DNA of 64,000 nucleotides from Moringa oleifera (GCA_021397835.1 JAJFZO010000566.1:4092001-4156000); one strand, 5' to 3'. Counted from the stretch's first letter, positions 12,513 to 23,868 are shown. Notes: a model not told the origin generated them from the sequence alone. Program-made: numbers and translations.

Positions 12513-12614
12513 TGAACTCTTGTCGGTCGCTGATTTACCAATAAACTTTCAAAGAAATGGTCTTATCTCTTTGATTTTTGTTTCTTGGTAAATCATTGAT
12601 TCGACTAGAATTCA
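12513..12614 (+). ncRNA. Candidate pre-miRNA-like hairpin, copy 1
   Basis: The 102 bases fold into one long imperfect stem. By hand I count about 37 paired positions and a 12-base loop. The inner stem is tcaaaga with tctttga, the next block aaac with gttt, then an 11-pair block tgatttaccaa with ttggtaaatca, then gtcg with cgac, and an outer tgaa with ttca. Mismatches are single bases plus one small internal loop, a plant pre-miRNA pattern. A 21-base candidate on the 3' arm would be 12585-12605, with its partner around 12521-12541 on the 5' arm. I do not recognise a known miRNA family. Alternatives are a foldback transposon remnant or other hairpin RNA. Confidence 0.5.
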
Positions 12615-13723
12615 AGCCCTCTAATCTAGAGCTTGGGTTGGATTTCAATTTGCTTGGATATTATTTTCAAAGAAAAGGAAGCTTATCCTCAGGTTATTTC
12701 GTATATTGTTAATTTAATCATAGTTTTCTCCCACAAGATATTATATTGCTCCAATGAAAATTTTATCCATCCACCCTCTACAATATGTTGGTTATTAGAC
12801 AACTCTTTTTTTTTTTCCTTTCTTCTTCTCTTTTTATTTTTTTCTCTCTTATCTCTTGTTTTCTATTATTAAAATCGATTTGGATATAATTTTTTTTCTT
12901 GTTATATTTTTGAAGTATTTCTATTTCATTATCAATTTTTACCTTTCTTATGAGTTCAGCTAATTCCAAAAGAAAATGTCACAAAATATTTATTCAACAA
13001 CCAAAAGCACTATGGAGAAACGTACCACAAAAATATCTTTGTTTTATTACACAGATATTTAGCACCTAAGAAATTCAAAACTTTTTAAACCCTGTATACT
13101 TTATATATATATAAAGTAAAAAATAGAAACAATTAATCTAATTTTCTTCATGTCATTACCTTTTGCTTGTACAACTCTGGAGAAACTCGATAGACTTCAC
13201 ACCATACAAATTGTGATTAGAGTATGGAAATTGATTGGAGGAATATAATGTGAGATAGATAACATGGTTGTTAGAATAAAATTTCATTAACAATAAAAGC
13301 AACATTGGATTTTGTAGGTTCAAATCAAGTTAAAGTAGAAGGGAGCCACAATAAAAAAAAATTATTGACGGTAATACCATAATCCCATAAGATTAGCATT
13401 TACCTCTATCACACCTATGAATGGAGATGACGATGCAAGGTGGACCTTTGGCAAATTTAGTAAATATAAAATGATGGTTCAAAAAGGGAAAATGCAATTA
13501 CTTGGTATATTTTTGTCATTTTGGTTCTAATACAATGTAATTGTAGTCTTATGGACAATTTAAGTAAATTGGCAAAAATGAAATTCCTATTTAGGTTATG
13601 TGCTTACCATATTAAGGTTATGAATAAATAAGGTAGATTATATATTGCTTTTTATAAACAAATTACTAATGAAGTATGAATCTCTAGTTTCTTGTCAATA
13701 TCAGTAAAACCTCATATTAAGTA

Positions 13724-13733
13724 CTATATATAC
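13724..13733 (+). promoter_or_regulatory. TATA box upstream of hairpin 2
   Basis: ctatatatac, again exactly 64 bases before the hairpin. Confidence 0.5.
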
Positions 13734-13787
13734 CTAATGACATAGTGCTCAATTTTCACCAGCAAAATTACTTCAAATAACTAGAGA

Positions 13788-13889
13788 TGAACTCTTGTCG
13801 GTCGCTGATTTACCAATAAACTTTTAAAGAAATGGTCTTATCTCTTTGACTTTTGTTTCTTGGTAAATCATTGATTCGACTAGAATTCA
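13788..13889 (+). ncRNA. Candidate pre-miRNA-like hairpin, copy 2
   Basis: Two substitutions relative to copy 1. One (c to t in the tcaaaga arm block) keeps pairing as a G-U wobble; the other falls in the unpaired T run of the small internal loop. The candidate small-RNA region of both arms is unchanged. Confidence 0.5.
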
Positions 13890-14985
13890 AGCCCTCTAAT
13901 CCAGAGCTTGGATTGGATTTCAATTTGCTTGGATATTATTTTTAAAGAAAAAGAAGCTTATCTTTAGGTTATTTAGTATATTGTTAGTTTGATCATATCT
14001 TTCTCCCACAAGATATTATATTACTCCAATGAAAATTATATCCATCTACCCTCCACAACATGTTGGTTATTAGACAACTTTTTTTTTTCTCTCTTCTTAT
14101 CTTTTTTTTTTTCTCTCATCTCTTGTTTTTTATTATTAAAATCGATTTGGATATAATTTTTCTTGTTGTTTTGTTTTTGAAGTACTTCTATTTCATTATC
14201 AATTTTTATCTTTTTTAAGAGTTCAACTAATTCCAAAAGAAAATGTCACAGAATATTCATTCAATAACCAAAAGCATTAAGGAGAAACGTACCACAAATA
14301 TATCTTTGTTTTACTATACAGATATTTAGTACCTAAGAAATTCAGAACTTTTTATACCTTGTATACTTTATATATATAAAGCAAACAATAGAAACAATTA
14401 ATCTAATTTTCTTCATGTCATTACCTTTTGCTGGTGCAACTCTGGAGAAACTAGATCGACTTCACACCATACAAATTGTGATGAGAGTATGAAAATTGAT
14501 TCAAGGAATATAATGTGAGATATATAACATGGTTGTTAGAATAAAATTTCATTAACAATAAAAGCAACATTGAATTTTATAGGTTCAAATCAAGTTAAAG
14601 TAGAAGGGAGCCACAATAAAAAAAATTATTGACGGTAATACCATAATCCCATAAGATTAGCATTTACCTCTATCACCTATGAATGGGGATTACGATGAAA
14701 GGTGTACCTTTGGCAAATTTAGTAAATATAAATGATGGCTTAAAAAGGGAAAATGCAATTAATTGGTGTATTTTTGTCATTTTGGTTCTAGATACAATGT
14801 AATTGTAGTCTTATGGACAATTCAAGTAAATTGGCAAAAATGAAATTCCTTTTTAGGTTATGTGCTTACCATATTAAGGTTATGAATAAATAAGGTAGAT
14901 TATATATTGCTTTTTATAAACAAACTACTAATGAAGTATGAATCTTTAGTTTCTTGTAAATATCAGTAAAACCTCATATTAAGTA

Positions 14986-14995
14986 CTATATATAC
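14986..14995 (+). promoter_or_regulatory. TATA box upstream of hairpin 3
   Basis: ctatatatac, 64 bases before the hairpin. Confidence 0.5.
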
Positions 14996-15049
14996 CTAAT
15001 GACATAGTGCTCAATTTTCACCAGCAAAATTACTTCAAATAACTAGAGA

Positions 15050-15151
15050 TGAACTCTTGTCAGTCGCTAATTTACCAATAAACTTTCAAAGAAATGGTCT
15101 TATCTCTTTGATTTTTGTTTCTTAGTAAATCATTGATTCGATTAGAATTCA
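15050..15151 (+). ncRNA. Hairpin copy 3, weakened stem
   Basis: Four substitutions relative to copy 1: two on the 5' arm (tcagtcgctaattt) and two on the 3' arm (cttagtaaat and tcgatta). They create A-C or C-A mismatches in the 11-pair block and at the gtcg/cgac block. This copy looks the most decayed and may be non-functional. Confidence 0.4.
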
Positions 15152-16243
15152 AGCCCTCTAATCCAGAGCTTGGGTTGGATTTCAATTTGCTTGGATATTA
15201 TTTTTAAAGAAAAGGAAGCTTATCCTTAGGTTATTTAGTATATTGTTAGTTTGATCATAGCTTTCTCACACAAGATATTATATTACTCCAATGACAATTA
15301 TATCCATCTACCCTCCACAACATGTTGGTTGTTGGACAACTTTTGTTTTCTCTCTTCTTCTCTTTTTTTTTCTCTCTCATCTCTTGTTTTTTATTATTAA
15401 AATTGATTTGGATATTTTTCTTCTTGTTTTGTTTTTGAAGTATTTCTATTTCATTATCAATTTTTACCTTTTTGAAGAGTTCAACTAATTCCAAAAGAAA
15501 ATGTCACAGAATATTCATTCAATAACCAAAAGCATTAAGGAGAAACGTACCACAAATATATCTTTGTTTTACTATACAGATATTTAGCACCTAAGAAATT
15601 CAGAACTTTTTATACCTTGTATACTTTATATATATAAAGCAAACAATAGAAACAATTAATCTAATTTTCTTCATGTCATTACCTTTTGCTGGTGCAACTC
15701 TGGAGAAACTAGATCGACTTCACACCATACAAATTGTGATGAGAGTATGAAAATTGATTCGAGGAATATAATGTGAGATATATAACATGGTTGTTAGAAT
15801 AAAATTTCATTAACAATAAAAGCAACATTGAATTTTATAGGTTCAAATCAAGTTAAAGTAGAAGGGAGCCACAATAAAAAAAATTATTGACGGTAATACC
15901 ATAATCCCATAAGATTAGCATTTATCTCTATCACCTATGAATGGAGATTACGATGCAAGGTGGACCTTTGGTAAATTTAGTAAATATAAAATGATGGCTC
16001 AAAAAGGGAAAATGCAATTAATTGGTATATTTTTGTCATTTTGGTTCTAATACAATGTAATTGTAGTCTTATGGACAATTTAAGTAAATTGGCAAAAATG
16101 AAATTCCTATTTAGGTTATGTGCTTACCATATTAAGGTTATGAATAAATAAGGTAGATTATATATTGCTTTTTATAAACAAATTACTAATGAAGTATGAA
16201 TCTCTAGTTTCTTGTCAATATCAATAAAACCTCATATTAAGTA

Positions 16244-16253
16244 CTATATATAC
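16244..16253 (+). promoter_or_regulatory. TATA box upstream of hairpin 4
   Basis: ctatatatac, 64 bases before the hairpin. Several substitutions lie between box and hairpin (catcgtgttcaag against catagtgctcaat) without altering the distance. Confidence 0.5.
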
Positions 16254-16307
16254 CTAATGACATCGTGTTCAAGTTTCACCAGCAAAATCACTTCAAATAA
16301 TTAGAGA

Positions 16308-16409
16308 TGAACTCTTGTCGGTCGCTGATTTACCAATAAACTTTCAAAGAAATGGTCTTATCTCTTTGATTTTTGTTTCTTGGTAAATCATTGATTCGAC
16401 TAGAATTCA
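16308..16409 (+). ncRNA. Candidate pre-miRNA-like hairpin, copy 4
   Basis: Identical to copy 1 over all 102 bases, although the sequence just upstream differs at several positions between units 1 and 4. Identity confined to the hairpin suggests constraint or gene conversion. Confidence 0.5.
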
Positions 16410-16967
16410 AGCCCTCTAATCCAGAGCTTGGGTTGGATTTCAATTTGCTTGGATATTATTTTTAAAGAAAAGGAAGCTTATCCTTAGGTTATTTAGTATA
16501 TTGTTAGTTTGATCATAGCTTTCTCCCACAAGATATTATATTACTCCAATGAAAATTATATCCATCTACCCTCCACAACATGTTGGTTGTTGGACAACTT
16601 TTGTTTTCTCTCTTCCTCTCTTTTTTTTTTCTCTCTCATCTCTTATTTTTTATTATTAAAATTGATTTGGATATATTTTTCTTCTTGTTTTATTTTTGAA
16701 GTATTTGTATTTCATTATCAATTTTTACCGTTTTTATGAGTTCAACTAATTCCAAAAGAAAATGTCGCAGATTATTCATTCAATAACCAAAAGCACTAAA
16801 GAGAAACGTACCACAAATATATCTTTGTTTTACTATGTAGATATTTAACACCTAAGAAATTCAAAACTTTTTATACCCTGTATACTTTATATAAATAAAG
16901 CAAACAATAGAAACAATTAATCTAATTTTCTTCATGTCATTACCTTTGCTTGTACAACTCTGGAGAG

Positions 16968-18000
16968 ATTTTTTGCGAAAAATTAATCATAAAAGCACTA
17001 AAGGAAAAGATAAAATTCACAATTTTCTTTCAAGTACGATTAAAAAATCTAGCCTCATGAGCCTAACAAAAATCTAAATCTAAAAAAGAATATAGAAAAA
17101 CATTTGATTCTTAAATTTATCAATCAACTAAAGGAATTTCTATTGATTTCTACGATTTAAAGAACATTAAACATTTAGAAAAATTAATAGTAATATCTTT
17201 AACCGCATCAGTTTAGATTGGAAAAAGTTCGATCTTTGTTCCTAAAATGGACTCAAATGAAGCACAAATCATGTTTTATTTTCGTGAAATCACAATAAAG
17301 TCATAAGTTTGATTTTTATTTACATGCTAAGTATTAAAAAAATCTAAATACACAATTTCATAAAAAAATACAAGATATGTCACAAGTTTGGTTATTTGTT
17401 TTGCATAAACAACTTGAAAACGAGATCACATTCATACTCACACATAAATGAAAACATATATTGAAAACACAAAAGTGACATAATTTCACCAATTATATTT
17501 TCAAGAGAAATACTGGATTGGTTAAGGATCCAAAGAGCTTGTTGGGTTGTAAAATGGAAACTCTTCCTTTGCAATATCTTACTTTTATCTCTTGGTATCA
17601 AATTTAAGAAAATAATAGTATGAACGCCATCATAAAACAATTTGAGAAAAAACTTGCAAGTTAAAAACATCTTTACTATCTAAAAGTGGGAGACTAACTT
17701 GGATTAGAAGCATCTTTTTGAGTCTAACAACATATCATATGGTGTTTTTCTTATCCTAAGCATGTGAGGTAAAACTAGTATAAGAAAAGTTCTTGTCGGA
17801 TAAATTTGGAGGATGAGTACAAATATCATCTATTAAGATATGGATAATGACACAAATGGTGGATAAAAAAAGGATTAAGAATTAAATTCTTATTAATATT
17901 TATCAATAAAATAATTTTAGCAATTAATAAAGAAGATTATGGTGGATAGTAGAAGTTTAGATGAAGAATGGTGAAGACTAAGTAAAGGATAGGTAATTAA
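16968..18000. other. AT-rich intergenic stretch, no gene recognised
   Basis: The longest frame (17392-17670, minus, 92 codons) has no recognisable domain and no coding-like neighbours. Nothing else is supported. Confidence 0.5.
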
Positions 18001-18370
18001 TATGGGGTGGATAAAATTATTAGAGGGAGAGAGTCATATGGGGCAAGTTTTATGAAAGCTAAGTGTGGAACATAATTAAGAAAGGGTAAAAAAAAGTTGG
18101 CACTTCGAGTGAAACTTTAGGATGGGTATAGAAATATTATCATATTTTTGGCATGATATTTGGTATAAAGAGAAATCTTTTAAGGAAAAATATCTAGACT
18201 TGTACTCACTAACATGTTGTAAGAATTCTAGGTTAGATCATGTATATTTGAGAGTGATTAACAAGAAAACTTCATGAACCATTTAATTTTGAAGGAATAC
18301 TCAAGATTGAGAAGTAGGATAGTTGGATCACTTTTATAAGAAGATTTATACTATGATAATAGGATAAAGG
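18000..18370 (+). mobile_element. LINE (L1-type) C-terminal fragment, degenerate
   Basis: Across frames the plus strand reads like the segment of plant L1-type ORF2 that follows the reverse transcriptase: an ALRVKL-DGYRNI block, then FWHDIWYKEKSFKEKYLDLY and a following Cys-Lys-Asn-Ser block. The 'G-G--I-FW-D-W-----L---FP-L' pattern is characteristic of these proteins. Stops and shifts make it a relic. Confidence 0.5.
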
Positions 18371-18399
18371 TCATCCAAAACTCTAGGTTTTACTAAGCG

Positions 18400-18830
18400 T
18401 ATCCAAACAAATCACGATCCATTGATTTTGTCCAAATTGAACTTTGATTCAAAAAAAGATTATAAAAAAATAATAGCATTTTCATTATTGAAATACCTTA
18501 AAAAATACTATTCAAATAAATTTTACACTTTATTTTGATTTTATCTTTCAAATTTGAATAATTTCGACTAATAAACTATTTTTATGAATTTTTTAAGATT
18601 TTGATAGTATATGTAAAATATATATTTTTAATATTAAAAAAAAATTTGTGAAGGTAGCTTAACTATTCTTTTTATATTTGTGAAAAAGTCAAATCAAAAT
18701 TAAAAATAAAATATCTTCAATTTAAATATTTTTAATTTTTAAATATTTTAATAAAATTAAATTTGATTCAAATTGATAAATTAAAATTTGCTTAAAAAAA
18801 TTCAAACTTATTATTTATTTAAAAAGAGAG
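18400..18830. repeat. AT-rich dispersed repeat, copy at 18.4 kb
   Basis: The sequence around gattttgtccaaattgaac, followed by ttattgaaat, actattcaaataaattttac and gattttgatagtatat, recurs in related form near 20,940, 37,255-37,560 and 46,600-46,990. No coding content. It is a decayed repeat family that I cannot classify. Confidence 0.5.
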
Positions 18831-19745
18831 AGAAAAAGATAATATCATGTTATTTGTAATGAGACATCCACTAATGATAACAAATTCACTATCAAATTGT
18901 TTGAAAGTTTTGAATAACACAAATTGAGATAACTCTAGCAAGTATTTCTTAAAATATTATTTGAAAGGCCGGTGTCCCAACTAGAATGATATTCTTCACG
19001 TAGGAAGCAAATTGAAATAAGACATTCAACTATCAATAAAACAAGGTAAGAGAATAGTTTTCTTGAATCAATTATTTCTTATGTGGAAAGCAGAAGAAAA
19101 CTAATGCAATTAATCCAAATAAGTCTAAAAATCTATACATAGCTACAATGAATTTGTGTTGAACTATTATGAGATCAATGAAGAAAGAGTGCACACAAGT
19201 GTTAAGATTTAAGCTAGTTAAAAATTATTCTACTGAGATTTTTTCCAGTAATATAAAAATAAATAGAGGCTTTTGAAGAGATTAAGAGCTTTATTAAATT
19301 AATTAGATATTTAATTGAATAAATCAAAACTTTGAATATCAAATACATTTTATAAATAAATAAATAACAAAAATCCTATAAAAATCTTAAGTTTAGTTAA
19401 TAATTACATTTATGAAAGATTGCCTTGATGTCGTTAATAATATATACAATTGACCCTGTAAAGATTGCCTTGATAATTATACGTATTTGTAATGTTCAAA
19501 AAATTTTAAAATTTTTTATAATGATAACTTGAATATATATCTTTATGTCTATATAAAATATTAAATCAAAATTTATTCTAATATCTTCTAGTTGTATTCT
19601 TAAATTTTATCTTTTTAGTAAAATTCAAATTAATTCAAATTAAAAATTTAAATGCACAATCGATAAAATTGAAACAATGAAGTTCAAATTAAAATTCGTG
19701 CAAACTTCAAAAAATTTTTACATATTTTTATTATTAAAAAAAATT

Positions 19746-20255
19746 ACATGAGAAGGATTTGCGTTTTGCTTCAAATCTTAAATCGAGAATTATAAAAAAA
19801 TTACATCTATTTGAAACTTACTTTTTGCTGAATTTTTAATGCGAGGCTTTCATCCACAAATTTTGTTAATATTAACGATTTTATGCACTTACATAATATG
19901 CATATTGCTTTTACTTATGCAATATCATAATATTTTTTTAAAACACTATCAAAATAATAAAAAATTATTTTTATTCTTTTAAAATATTTATATTTTCATA
20001 TTTTCACTAAATTCGAAGTAAATAAAAAATATTTTATTTATTTTAATAATATTCAAAAAATATACAAAGTAATTGCATAAGTAAATATCACATACATATT
20101 ATTTGTATGAACAAAATCTTTGATATTAATAAAAATTATAGACAAAAATCTCACAACAGTAATATAATAAAAATATAAATCTCAAATAGATGTAATTTTT
20201 TTTTTTTACATGTTTCAATTTAAAACTAAGAGCAAAATACATGTCTATTTACTAT
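19746..20255. mobile_element. Long-inverted-repeat (foldback/MITE-like) element, copy A
   Basis: The left arm (about 19746-19990) is the imperfect reverse complement of the right arm (about 20000-20255). Matching landmarks are ttacatctatttga against tcaaatagatgtaa, and ttttacttatgcaat against attgcataagtaaa, with a short AT-rich centre. Two further copies of the same arms lie at 47.2 and 48.1 kb. No transposase is encoded. A transcript would form a long double-stranded RNA. Confidence 0.65.
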
Positions 20256-20399
20256 AATTAACACTTATAAAGAAATAATTTACTGAAATAGGACAAAAAA
20301 AAAATTGTAACTTGGTCACTTAGGCAATCTTCTTATCAAATGATCCAAATTAGTAACATGGACATGATCACTAAAGAATAAGAAATACCAAAAATTCAT

Positions 20400-21758
20400 C
20401 AACAAAGGCATCTTTAAAATTAAGAGTGACTATGGCCTAATTTAAATCGATTTAGAGCTTAATTTAAGCTCAAGCAATTATGGATTTGAACCAAATTGAT
20501 CAAACTAGAAGACCGAACCAAACCAAAGTTTATTTGTCTTAATTCGATTTGAATTTTTTTATAATTTATTTTAAAAACAATAATAACATTCAAACAATAA
20601 ATTTTATGTTTTAATCAATAAAATAAAAAATAATGTTGTAATTTAAAATTTTGAATTAAGACTATTCAAATCAAATTTGTTTCTCCAAATAAATAACATT
20701 AAATTATAAAAAATTAAATACATATTTTATTAACTAAATTATCATGAATAAATTATTTGAAATTGGGGTAATTTATTATCATGAAAAGACAAAATATATG
20801 AATTAATAAAAAAAATATCTATGCTTTACTGTTGATTTAAATAAAAAATTATAAAACAAATATCATTTTAAATCCTAAATTTTATTCTCTTTCTTCAATC
20901 AAAGTTTTACTTTCAAAAAATATCAAAACAACCTTAATATTTTTATTTTGTCCAAATTGAACTTTATTAAAAAAATTAAAATATTAAAAATATTCAAATT
21001 AAAAATATTTTACAACAAATTTTGACTTGTAATTTTTCACATTTGTAAAAAAAATCCAAACTATCATCATAAAAATATTTAAAATTTTTTTAAGTACTAA
21101 AAATATTTTTCTTAAAAAATATGCTATCAAAAATTTTAAAATTTTATAAAAAATAACTGATTAGTTGAAAAATTTTTGAATTTAAAAGATAAAATCAAAA
21201 TAAAATGTAAAATCTATTTGAATAATTTTTAACTATTTCAAATGAAAAAATAATCCGTTTTTTTATGATTGTTTTGAATCAAGCTTTAATTTAAACAAAA
21301 TCAACATAATAAAATTTATTTAAATAAGTTTGAAAAGTTACAATTTGATTGGAGAGAAAAAGAGCAAAATTCAAAGTTTTAAATGATGTTTATCTAAAAT
21401 TATAAAAATATTAAATAATTAATTATAATTTAAAAAATATTTGAAAAGATTTAAAAAAAACTATGAAAATAAATATGAAGAAGTAGAAAAAATTAAGAAA
21501 AAATTGAATTTATTTTATACTAAAAAATATATAAAATAGGGTTAAGAGTATTATTATTTGTTTAACAAATGAAATTTAATAGATTTTAGATATTCAGTTC
21601 AATTTAATTTTGATTTTTTTCCTACAACTCAAATGGATCCTAATCAATTAATAATCTTACTTTAAAAAAATTAAAATGAATCAAACCAAAAAATTTTAAA
21701 AACAAAAAAAAAATCGAATTGTTAACCTCGGTTTCATTTTCTCCATTTTGGTTAATTG
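20400..21758. other. AT-rich repeat DNA with a hAT-MITE-like right end
   Basis: Contains gaaccaaaccaaag-type and aatcaaaccaaaaa-type motifs and finishes at 21754-21770 with ttgttcacccctatt, the reverse complement of the TAGGGGTGAACA end common in plant hAT-like MITEs. I could not find a matching left end. No coding frame. Confidence 0.35.
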
Positions 21759-21854
21759 TTCACCCCTATTCAAAGTCCCTACTCCACACCAAATCCATGT
21801 CATCATTTGCTACAAGTCATTAAACTTGGATTTTTCTCAATCCCATGTTACCAT
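21759..21854 (+). repeat. Direct repeat, left copy, flanking gypsy debris
   Basis: ttcacccctattcaaagtcc ... tcaatcccatgttaccatg matches the sequence at 23173-23285 with substitutions and one insertion of roughly 17 bases in the right copy. The two copies face the same way and bracket a retroelement gag remnant. Confidence 0.6.
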
Positions 21855-22680
21855 GCAGTAGAATTGTAAAACTTGTATGGCAATGCACTGTCATAAGCCT
21901 GTTGAAGCTTTGAGAACACACAAGGACGTTGGAGTAAGGCATGAGCCATGTGATAGAATAGGCTATGAAGTTAATACCGCTGGAAAGCTCAGCAAGTTAA
22001 TTAGCTTTACAATACTAGTTGGTAGAGGAGAAATCGACAACCACAAAGTTTCGTAGATGAGAAACATCATTGTGGTGTAATATTATCATGAAAGACATGA
22101 GTAATGAGTTGGGCTTGGCCTTGGCATCAGTAGGAAGTTGAACAAGTCTAGACTTTAAGAAATCATGGAGCGAAGCTAAATTCTTAGTGGAAAGACTCGC
22201 AAAGACAAAAATAATTGAGAGACACAAAAATTCAAAGGTACGGTGGGCAAAACTCTAAACGTGAGGCTCGTGCTGGGCGAGGTGAAGGCCTTGTGTGAGC
22301 TTTTAGACCAAGGTGTGAGAAAAGGCCTAGCCTATACGAAGAGAGCTCAACTTGGTGACAAGGTGAGCCTAGAACCCTGATAGTACTGCACAAGAAATTT
22401 TGTCGACGATGGGATTTTACAAGAGGTTAGGCTTGCGTGTAAAAAGTGAACAAAGACTAGAGGAGACGTGATGCTAGAAGGTCCAAGCATGATTCATAAG
22501 AATTGGTCCTATCTAAATTGCTTGCTCTTTGACACTTTAGTAGAGCAATTGGAGAACAGCCAATGGCTGTTAGATGAGCTAAGGGAGAGAATCCTCCTTT
22601 CAGGGAGGTGAGTCAAGAGCACAATATCCTTCTATAGGGGGGGGATACTATTGCACTAAAGGAGAGCTTTAAAGCATACA
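21855..22680. other. Non-coding stretch between direct repeats
   Basis: Less AT-rich than its surroundings. A 70-codon minus-strand frame at 22015-22227 has no family match that I recognise. Probably the 5' part of the same decayed retroelement as the gag fragment that follows. Confidence 0.35.
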
Positions 22681-22920
22681 CGATGAGATTAAATTGCTAA
22701 AGCACATGATTGGCAGTCCGACTGCAATGAAGTCGCATGACTCACCAATAAAAGTACTTAAACCACGACAAAAAGCTGTTGGAGAACTTCTTTTGGAATA
22801 TAAAACAGTATTTTAGTAACACTAACAATACATATGGCAAGCAGATCACTATCACGAGTATGTACCTCAACAAAGATGTCAAGTTGTGGTGAAAAACACT
22901 AATGACGTCTTAGTATTGAT
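22680..22920 (+). mobile_element. Ty3/gypsy gag remnant
   Basis: With one frame change, the plus strand reads KVLKPRQKAVGELLLEYKTVF followed by ITITSMYLNKDVKLWWKTL. This matches the 'KVPEPKPF-G-R---ELE-FLW--E-YF ... ITSMYLTGDAKLWWRT' pattern of the retrotransposon gag domain in plant gypsy elements. Stops and a shift make it a relic. It lies between the direct repeats at 21759 and 23173. Confidence 0.6.
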
Positions 22921-23172
22921 TTATGAAGAAGTTTTTAAAAAGAGCTGAAGGATTAATTCTTACCATGCAAATTTTCACGGTTAGCATGAAGGGTCAATTG
23001 CATTAGCTTTTCGATTATGAACCAGCCCCCTCCTGTTATGAAGGCAGACTGATCAATGACCTATACAGCAATGAGTTTGAGTGTACCTTGAGCCAAATAA
23101 AAAAAAATTTGCAAAAACAAACAACAAATCTAGAGGTTAATTTTCATTCCATTTGATTGAGTTTCGTTCTTT

Positions 23173-23285
23173 GTTCACTCCTATTCAGAGTCCTACTCCA
23201 TACTAAAATTCTCTAAAAAGAAATTCCCATCATCATTTGCTCCAAATCATTCAACTTGGATTTTCCTCAATCCCATGATCACATG
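23173..23285 (+). repeat. Direct repeat, right copy, with LTR-like downstream sequence
   Basis: Right-hand partner of 21759-21854. It is followed at about 23292 by tgtaatacccaactcaagct and later ccatgtcggtcgtgcaac, phrases I associate with gypsy LTRs. The pair may therefore mark LTR edges or a duplicated target region. Confidence 0.5.
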
Positions 23286-23868
23286 AAATAAATGTAATAC
23301 CCAACTCAAGCTAAACCTGCCAACCAATTGATGCTTAAACTTCCATTTGTTAATCCCATGTCGGTCGTGCAACAAACACCTCATGGCTCAAGGAAAATGG
23401 AACAGCCCAAACACAACATTCATGCTACACCGCCAATTTAGGCTTGGGTGGTACTTTGGGCAAGGCTTAACCGCATATGCGAAGTTCCAAAGGTTGCAAA
23501 ACTAAACAACATAACCGAGGGCCACATACATAGTTAGGCAAACATAAAGTCACGAGCCAAGGCAACCTAAACATGTCACTTTGTCTTTAATACAAATTCT
23601 GTGCTGCAGTGTGGATCAAAGAAGCTCCTTGTTGAAAAAAGGTGCTAATTAATTATCATCAGGAATCACATAGTGCAACCGATATTCTATTAAGGAAATC
23701 TGACACAAACATGCCAAGATCCAAAAGAAAAAAAAAAGAAAAGAAAAACTTGTAATACAAACTTCATCGTAATTCAGAAATAAAAGAAAATGACTTGTAT
23801 AGAGCTATTTATTAGTTCTTTTGCTAGAGGTGCAACAGATTCACAGCAGCTTGGCAGAAGACATTTCT

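Larger units (their letters stand above)
11919..13192 (+). repeat. Tandem unit 1 of a four-copy ~1.26 kb array
   Basis: Begins at gacttcactccatacaaattg and runs to the next occurrence of the same sequence. It contains a TATA box at 12449-12458, a 102-base hairpin at 12513-12614, a pyrimidine-rich tract (about 12805-12880) and an AT-rich tail. It matches units 2-4 almost base for base apart from scattered substitutions and small indels. It has no protein-coding frame that I can support. Confidence 0.92.
13193..14457 (+). repeat. Tandem unit 2 of the ~1.26 kb array
   Basis: Same order as unit 1 (gacttcacaccatac start, TATA box at 13724-13733, hairpin at 13788-13889, pyrimidine tract near 14078-14130). 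Small indels, for example in the A and T runs, separate it from unit 1. Confidence 0.92.
14458..15715 (+). repeat. Tandem unit 3 of the ~1.26 kb array
   Basis: Same layout as units 1 and 2, with TATA at 14986-14995 and hairpin at 15050-15151. Its left junction (ggagaaactagatcgactt) is shared with unit 4, suggesting units 3 and 4 are a more recent duplication pair. Confidence 0.92.
15716..16967 (+). repeat. Tandem unit 4 (last) of the ~1.26 kb array
   Basis: Same layout, TATA at 16244-16253, hairpin at 16308-16409. The array ends at ctctggaga, where unit homology stops and unrelated AT-rich sequence (ttttttgcgaaaa) begins. Confidence 0.92.

Noticed and set aside
12778..15494. Minus-strand frames in tandem units 1-3 giving Lys/Glu-rich peptides (NEIEILQK...)
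   Set aside because: They run over an A/T-biased, pyrimidine-rich tract, start at TTG rather than ATG in the conserved part, and are broken in unit 4. They are best explained by composition.
17392..17670. 92-codon minus-strand frame after the tandem array
   Set aside because: No family resemblance, AT-rich, no neighbouring exons; not supported as a gene.
19700..20260. CRISPR-like or terminator interpretation of the inverted arms
   Set aside because: This is plant nuclear DNA and the arms are about 200 bases of AT-rich sequence; a foldback transposon explains them better.
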